Assembly: GCF_037893015.1 (NCBI RefSeq)
Contig: NC_133662.1
Span: forward strand, 205,293,696-205,357,695
DNA: 64,000 nucleotides
Reading direction: 5' to 3'
From: Macrotis lagotis
Taxonomy: Eukaryota > Chordata > Mammalia > Peramelemorphia > Peramelidae
This document shows positions 57,090 to 64,000 of the stretch, piece after piece (position 1 is the stretch's first letter; the number at the start of each line of letters is the position of its first letter). A program made the translations under genes and the position numbers. A model generated the notes under the pieces. That model ran no database searches, was not told the DNA's origin, and worked only from the letters and a program-made list of their open reading frames with translations.

Positions 57090-58985
57090 TAATTTTCACC
57101 CATGACTCCAAAAATTTGAATGTAATGTGCTCAGCCGTCACACACCTGGCAAACTATTTTAGCAAACAGACTAAACCAGGTTGAGGGTAACTGAGGGGGT
57201 CTCAAATTTTTCAGAGAGCAAGGCACTTTCTTTCCCAAACATATGAAGATTTCCTTTGGTGTATGTCCATTCGGACATACGGGAACAATTTGTTTCAGCC
57301 TTTTTGAAGACAGTTGAAGCAGACACTGTGCAGTGCTCAGAGTTTGGTTAGATAACAAAGGCACCAAAGTCATCTACTGCATCCTGAGCTATCACTACTC
57401 ACCTTAGTTTTTTCTTGCTACTGGATTGTGATGACCTGCAAAAGGGAGTGAGGCCAGAAACTTCATGCAACTCTGTCTCACTTAAATCTAATTTATGAAT
57501 GAGTCAAATTATGTCACCCAAACCATTTTACCATTTTTATCTAAAAGTGCTGTGAAGACAGACAAGTGATGAAGCAAAAGGTTCAGATACATTGGAAGCT
57601 GTGGCTACAATCATGCACATACATGGCCCAGGCCATAGGATTGTTGTCTTCTCATTGGAAGCAGAAGTAGGATTTAGCAGCTACCTGGTGTCTGAGCAGG
57701 TTTTAAGGACCACAGTGCTCATTTTCCAGTATGGGGAAGGAGCTATAAAAGGTGCCCTATTACTTTATCCAACTTGACCTGTGGCAGGCCAGGATTCCAC
57801 CTTGAGGTGGAAACACACAAAGAATACAAATACTTCCACTCACCATTAGGACATGGAATGCATTCATACTTATGGTCATGAAATCTAGTAGATCTGAAAG
57901 CTGGACAGTTCTTGTTGCAAGAGAAGTTAGCAGGTATTGCACTCAAATAGCAGAGCTGAATGAAACAAGGCTGGCAAATGGCCAACTTACCTAAGTTGGA
58001 GCTGGATACATGATTTTCTGGAGTGGCTCCAGTGAAGGAAATTTTATGAAGACTTGGAAATCCTTATCATCAGTGGCCAAAAGGGGACAAGATTATAATT
58101 CTGGGTGATTTTAATGTAAGAGTACATGCAGATTAACAGACATGGCAGGGAGTCCTTGGGAAGAATGGAGTTGGAGGCAGCAAAAGCAACGATCACTTCC
58201 TACTGATGACATCATCTCATAACCTCCTCATTACCAACACTTCCTTCCATTTACCTAAACACAATGAAACTTTGTGACTGAACCTTCACTGGAAACAATG
58301 GCATTTAATAAACCATGCAATTTTAAGGAGACGAGATAGATAAGATGTGGTAGTGACAAAGGCAATGTGTGACACAGAGTATTGGATTGATCACAGACTT
58401 ATCCTCTCCAAGCTAAATATTTGTATTCAACAAAAGTGACTACCTGAAGGTAAAAGGACTACTAGAAGAATTAGTGTCAAGAGATGGGAATGCTTCTCTG
58501 GGTGGGAAGTTTGCTGTTAACCTTAGAGGGAAAGTTGAGTCAGCTCACAGTTGAAAACAATGGATCAGAAGCAGAGTGGCCAGCTTTCAGAGATTTATTG
58601 TACATCAAGACTGGTTTAATGAAAATGATGGGAACATTCAGAAGCTGCTAAACAAAAATGAGAATTCCACACATTTTACCAGCAGGATAACTCAGCCTTC
58701 TCTAAGAAGGCATCTAAAGTAAAGAACAAGTGAAGTTTAGAGAGTTGTAGAATTCTTGACTCAGAAAGAAGGCAGATGAAATTCAGTTTTAAACTACTAA
58801 TAGTAATTCAAAGCACTTTTAATATGCCCTGAAGGCAATTTATCATGTAGAGAACTGTGGTGTTTCTCAGCTACTCAGTGTTGATGGAAGCAGTGTTGAT
58901 TAGTGATAAGGACATGATTCTGAAGAGATGGGCATCCATAAATACTTCTACAGTGTTCTGAAGAGACCATCTTCAAACAGTACTG
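57090..58985 (+). mobile_element. Non-LTR retrotransposon, 5' region and endonuclease, plus
   Basis: 57090-57830 is the leader. Near 57845 IRTWN marks the start of an AP-type endonuclease. 58095-58145 has the catalytic-type GDFN motif (IIILGDFN), and the thumb of the domain follows in broken frames. It could belong to an RTE-like or related clade; I cannot settle which. It is cut by an antisense L1 at 58985. Confidence 0.65.
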
Positions 58986-60335
58986 AAACCATTTTAAAAA
59001 ATTATATAAATATTTTATTTGTTTTCCTATTATATATAATAGTAGTTTCTACCAATTGTTTTTGCAAAGTTTTGAATTTTATGTTTTCCCACCTCCTTCC
59101 CTTCCCACTCACCTCCTCCCCAACAGAAGGCAATGATATGCACAGATTGAAATTGAATTTGTTGAGAGAAAAAACATATCCTTAAGGAAGAAAGGAAATA
59201 TTAGAAATAGTCAAATTATGTAATGCATAAAACAATTTTTTAAAAATTGAAGATAACAATCTTTAGTTTTTAAAGTTGCTTCTCTGGATATAGATGGTAC
59301 TCTATCCGAATATTGTCACTGATTGTTGCACTGATGGACTGAGCATGTCCATCAAGGTTCATCATCACCCCATGTTGTTGTTAAGGTGTACAATGTTCTG
59401 GTTCTCCTCATCTCATTCAGCATCTCTGAAACCCCATTCCTCCTGATTTGTAATTGAATAATTGTGTTCCATTACATATATACATCACAATTTGTTGAGC
59501 CATTGTACAATAGATGGACATTCCCCTCAATTTCCACTTCTTTACCACCACAAACAGAGCTGCTATGAATATTTTTGTATGTGATATTTTTACCCTTTTT
59601 CATGATCTCTTCAGTATTTAGACCAGTAGAAGTATTTCTGGATCGAAGGGTAAGCCCAGTTTTATTGCCCTTTGGGCATACATAATTCCAAATTGCTCTC
59701 CAGAAAGGTTGGATCATTTCACAGTTTCAACCAACAATGCATTAGTGTCCCAGATTTCTCACATCCTTTCCCACATTGATCACTATCCTTTCTGATCATA
59801 TTGGCCAATCTGAGAGTGTGAGGTGATAGTTCAGAAATGCTTTAATTTGCATTTCTCTAATCAGTAATGATTTAGAATTATTTTTCACATGACTATAGAT
59901 AGCTTTAATTTCCTCATTTGAAAATCACCTTTGCATATTCTTTGGCCATTTGTCAATTGGGAAATGGATTGATTTTTTAATAAATTTAACTCAGTTCTCT
60001 ATATATTTTAGAAATGAGTCCTTGTTAGAAACACTAGTTGTAAAAATTGTTTTCCAATTTACTACATTTATTTTGACCTTGTTAGAATAGGTTTGTTTAT
60101 GCAAAAGCTTTTTAATTTAATGTAATCAAAATTGTTGTTTGTTTTTTATAATGTTCTCTATTTCTTCCCTGGTCATAAACTGGTCCCCTTTTCATAGATC
60201 TGACAGGTAAACTGTCTAAATCCTCCATCCATTTTGATCTTATGTTTGTATAGAGTGAGAGATATTGGTCTAATCCTAGTTTCTGCCATATTATCTTCCA
60301 GTTTTCTCAGCAATTTTTACTTGGAGTGAGTTTTT
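58985..60335 (-). mobile_element. L1 ORF2 end and 3' UTR inserted antisense
   Basis: Reverse of ordered L1 3' features: CCAATTGCTCTCCAGAAAGG, TTTGGCCATTTGTCAATTGG, TTTATGCAAAAGCTTTTTAA. The left end (58985-59090) is T/A-rich, consistent with its tail. It is 5' truncated at about 60335. Confidence 0.75.
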
Positions 60336-61260
60336 AATCTCAGAAGCTAGAATTTTTGGGTTTAATGCTCAAAACTGACCATATGCCTCAGATTGAAGTC
60401 CATCTTTAGCTGAATTTCCAACTGAAGAAAAGAGTTTGAATTACCTCTTCTCATGTTTCAAAGTCCCTGGTTCTTATGCTATTACAGTTAAGATTTATAA
60501 TACAGGGGGTCTACTGCTAATACAAAAACTGACTAAAAATTTCTGAGCTATATGGCAAGATGAAGTTATCTCCCAGGGGATCAAGGATGCCTCCATTTTC
60601 CATCTCTATAAAGGAAAGGATATACATTGTCCTCTGACAATTTGGGGGTCTTTCAATCAATAATGGCAAGACTCTTGGCAAAGTCCTCCTCAATAGACTA
60701 ATCCTTCACCTAGAAGATAGGCATTTACCTAGGAGCCAGTGTGGCTTCAGAAAGGTCTAAGGAAAGTCTGATATGGTGTTTGCTGCCTGACAACTCCAGG
60801 AGAAATGCCAGGAGCAGTACAGAAGTCTGAACACAGCATTTATCTATCTGACCAAGGTCTTTGATGCTGGAAATCTTGATCAGGGCTTATGGAAAATTAC
60901 ATCAAAATTTAGTTGCCTTCCTTAGTATTGTTCATCAGTTTCATGTTGGCAAGCTTGCTCACTTTCTGGATAATGGATGATGCTCTTGTTTTTTCTCAAT
61001 CACCATTGTAGTTAAGCAAAGATATGTGCTTGCTTTTCAGAATGACATTTTCAGCAATGTTGTCAGATGCCTTCAATGAAGACAAACATGGCAACAAGGT
61101 TAGCAACTGTACTACATTATTTAACTTGAAAAGGCTACAAGTCAACACAAAAGTTCTTTGTTTGAAGATAATTATACACTCAATACAGCTTCAGAAGTTG
61201 AGGTGCAAACAAAATGTGGATTGATTTCCAGTTGCTTGTGATATTTTTGACCTATCAACA
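60335..61260 (+). mobile_element. Non-LTR retrotransposon, reverse transcriptase remnant, plus
   Basis: Continues the 57090-58985 element: 60570-60720 resembles the RT finger region, about 60745 has CGFRK-like sequence, about 60840 STKVFD-like, and 61024-61224 the palm/thumb (FSAMLSDAF, LFNLKRLQ). Many stops; inactive. Confidence 0.65.
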
Positions 61261-62770
61261 ACAAGAAAACACAGGTTCTCTTTTCATATGTGAAATCATT
61301 AGTTATAGAAAAGGGAGAAATTAAATTCTGTGAATAAGTTTACTGTGGAAGGAAGCTGTATGCTTTCCAGAAATGTACACAGACAACGAGATTGCCACAC
61401 ACATTACTAGAGGGAGCTCAGCGTTTCAGAAACTCTGAAAGAATATGTGCAATATGTTCCTTATTTATTCTCTGTGTTCCTCATGAAGTTAGGTTTCTGA
61501 AGCAATGAGTCTGAGCTCCCTAAATAGGGAAGAAAAACATTTTGAGGGCATAAAAAATAAGAAAAGAAAATTTCTATGTTATTGGGTTATCAGATTTTTC
61601 CCAGTCCTTTCCTTTTTTCTCCTGTGCTTCCCTCTTAAAAATCTCTGTTCCTTAGGGACACAATGTTGAACCGAAGCAATGCTTCCTGGTAGAAATTGAT
61701 GAGAATCAGAGAGATGAAGTGATTTGCCTTTAGTCACAGGGCCAGGAATTGTAAAGTCAGGCTCTGATCACAGGCTTTCCCTTACTCCAGGACGAACACC
61801 TTTTTCAGTAGATGATAATCACTTTAGAGGACGGAAGCTTTCTTTTTGTAATGATCTTAATGTGATTTTCTTGAGGGGAAAAATGTAAATTTAAAATTTA
61901 GTTTGCTGTATTTGGCACCTTGCCAGAGGATTTTTTTTAACTGTTTATTTTTTTAATGCTGTTTTAATACATTTTTCAAATTAGAACAAACCTGAAATGT
62001 TAGATTTCATCAACAAAGTCAGCACCTTTATTGACAACATGATTTCCTGGCATATTATGGGATTTTGTTTAATTTTAGAATTTGTCTGAGCTGTCACTTG
62101 ATGGACAGCTTGATCGAAGGATAGTTTTGTTATTTCTAAGACTGTTAGTATAAAAATAGCACCCAAGAATCAGGCTGTCCATCATTTCAAACCATGATAA
62201 TCCAAATCTAGAAGGAAGAGATGACAAATATAAGTTCATGCAAATCCAGAGAGCTTAAAAGATTGACAAGCATGCTAGTGATATTCAAAGAAAAGTAGAT
62301 ATTTATCTTAGCTGGAAACCTAGAAAGCCTAGAAACTACTAGATACTAAGAATCCAAATACAAGGAACAGACAGTTCCACACTCAGGGAGCTTAAATTTG
62401 AAGACAGAAAAAGAACATATAAAAGAGGAAATGAAAAATAAACAGAGGAAGAAAAGGGAGTACCTATGACAGAGGAATATATGTATGTCAAGAGCAACAG
62501 AGATGGCTGGTCCAGATCCTTCTCCAAAATGGAAGATCCAGTGAAACTTCACCAATGAAAGGAAAGGTCATTAGTAGTGAAGCGAGGAGGTAACTAAGCT
62601 GTGGTGGTATAGTACAGAAAAAGCAGGTTATGGAAGGATGAGGTTGCACTCTAAGTGCATCTCATAGTTTAAGAACTTCTATGTTATCAGAAATGAGAGC
62701 AGCACTTGGTAAAATAATGATTCCATTGTTGTTCACCACCAATTACCTTTCCGGCCTCAGCTCATGAAAT
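61260..62770. other. Intergenic DNA with MIR-like traces
   Basis: 61640-61810 has MIR-like minus-strand sequence (GATGAAGTGATTTGCC). The rest is unassigned and non-coding. Confidence 0.5.
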
Positions 62771-62779
62771 AGTGAACAG

Positions 62780-62960
62780 AATGGTAGACCAGGGTCTTCC
62801 TGAATCTTACTAAAGCACTTACTAGCTGTGTGATCCTAGAAAAGTTATTTAACTTCTCTGTGGTTCGAGTTCCTTGTCTATAAACTCAGGATGTTGGGAT
62901 GTAAGATCTCAAAGGTCCCTCCATCTTTCAAGTCCTAGCTTATGTCCTCCCTCCTCCTTT
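62780..62960 (+). repeat. Old tRNA-derived/core SINE, plus
   Basis: ACTAGCTGTGTGATCCTAG, TTATTTAACTTCTCTGTGG, CTCAAAGGTCCCTCCATC. Confidence 0.7.
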
Positions 62961-63299
62961 ACATGTTCCCAAACTAATCCGTAGTGATCTTGTCTTCCTC
63001 TCAATTCAAAATAAGCATTATCTGCACAACTGAATTTGGATAATATTCATTGCAGATTGAAAAATCATAGGATCTAAAGTAAGAAGACCTTTCAGATTGT
63101 CACTCTTCCACTTAGAGGCTTTGCCACCTCAAGCATGGAATAACTTATAAAATGAAAGATTTAGAACTTTGGAATATTAGAATCCAGTCTTCTGACTTTA
63201 CAAATAAGGAAACTGAAACACAGAGAAGGTAAGTGCCTCAGCTTTAAGGATCAAATGACAACACAAAAAGAATCTTGCAATAATAACAATAATAATAAA

Positions 63300-63510
63300 C
63301 AAAAAAGCAACTATTTATAGAACACTTTAAAGTTTGCAAAGAGTTCTACATCTATGATGTCATTATTTCTTCCATACAATACTAGAAGATAGGGCTATTA
63401 TTATCTCTCTATTAAAGATGTGAAAGCTAAAAAGTGAAGTGACTTGCCTAGGTTGTGCAGCTTAATGTCCATAGCAAAATTCAGATTCAGTTCTCCCTGA
63501 TTCCATCTTT
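63300..63510 (-). repeat. MIR-type core SINE, minus
   Basis: TTAAAGTTTGCAAAGAGTTC, AAGTGAAGTGACTTGCCTAGG. Confidence 0.75.
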
Positions 63511-63539
63511 ATCATTTTATATATTGGTTGATTCATAGA

Positions 63540-64000
63540 TTGATTGGCAGATTGTTGTCCTCCATTTTCAAAGGGAACCAACATGACATCAATATGTTGG
63601 AATCAAGGTGCAGTGTGTCAGACTTTGATTGATCAGACAACTACAAACTCAGAAGGCTTTACCACAGGTCAGACACAAAGAGTCCATATGAATATTTGGT
63701 GTGAAGATATTTCTAAATTTGTGTATCTAATATTTTATTTAAGCCACTGCAATTTGGCCTTTCTCATAGAACATAGTATCTTCTTTGCTGAGACCATGCC
63801 ATGATGGGTAGTCCTACTGCTAGAATCTCCCCTTTCAAACAATCAACTCCAAAGTTCTTCAGAGATACCTTGATAGTGTTCTTGGTTTGCTTCGCTTGAC
63901 CATCAAATGAGTGTCTGCCTTGTATGACTTCTCTTTAAAATTATAGCCTTGCCATTCTAACATGACCAGTGCATCTGAGTTGTAGTCTCAGCAGTAGTAT
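63540..64000 (-). mobile_element. 3' end of the same non-LTR family, minus, runs off the window
   Basis: TTGTCCTCCATTTTCAAAGG near 63553 and CCTTGCCATTCTAACATGACC near 63948 are the reverse 3' end of this family. No intact frame. Confidence 0.5.

Noticed and set aside
57592..57985. Small frames on both strands as host exons
   Set aside because: They fall in the leader/endonuclease start of a LINE copy.

Overview
The window is mammalian nuclear DNA, and the interspersed repeats point to a marsupial. They include many copies of a tRNA-derived SINE of the metatherian type, MIR/Ther-like core SINEs, L1 and ORF1-only (HAL1-like) L1 relatives, L2, and a further non-LTR element with an endonuclease-reverse transcriptase ORF. 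I cannot tell an opossum from an Australian marsupial by eye. Base composition is AT-rich, with typical vertebrate GT-AG introns and no bacterial or phage features.

One host gene is clearly present: a complete pancreatic-type alpha-amylase on the plus strand, coding 27235-39686. It has ten coding exons with exon lengths and phases that join into an uninterrupted 523-residue reading frame. The frame keeps the catalytic Asp/Glu/Asp triad and the calcium and chloride ligands. Just upstream are a TATA box and a bipartite E-box/TC-box pair resembling the PTF1 site of pancreatic amylase promoters. The last exon runs 12 codons past the usual mammalian C-terminus. A SINE with a 15-bp target duplication sits directly on the presumed poly(A) signal.

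About 2.9 kb downstream, in the same orientation, lies a defective class II (betaretrovirus-like) endogenous retrovirus, 42595-50166. It has paired LTRs, a Lys3-type primer binding site, gag remnants with two zinc knuckles, a protease with its active-site motif, a pol reduced to the two ends of the gene, and broken env. It is a mosaic: a second, unrelated LTR with its own primer-binding-like site lies inside it, and an antisense HAL1/L1 copy interrupts gag.

Layout: 1-27000 is intergenic DNA made of L1/HAL1 fragments, SINEs and microsatellites, including an irregular TGATG-rich array near 21.2-21.8 kb. 27.0-39.8 kb is the amylase gene. 39.8-42.6 kb is SINEs and a long tetranucleotide repeat grown from a SINE tail. 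42.6-50.2 kb is the retroviral mosaic. 50.2-64 kb is again L1, SINE and other LINE material, including an L1 inserted into an older LINE at about 59-60.3 kb. I saw no second amylase copy, no other host gene, no tRNA or rRNA gene, and nothing that looks like a new multi-gene system.
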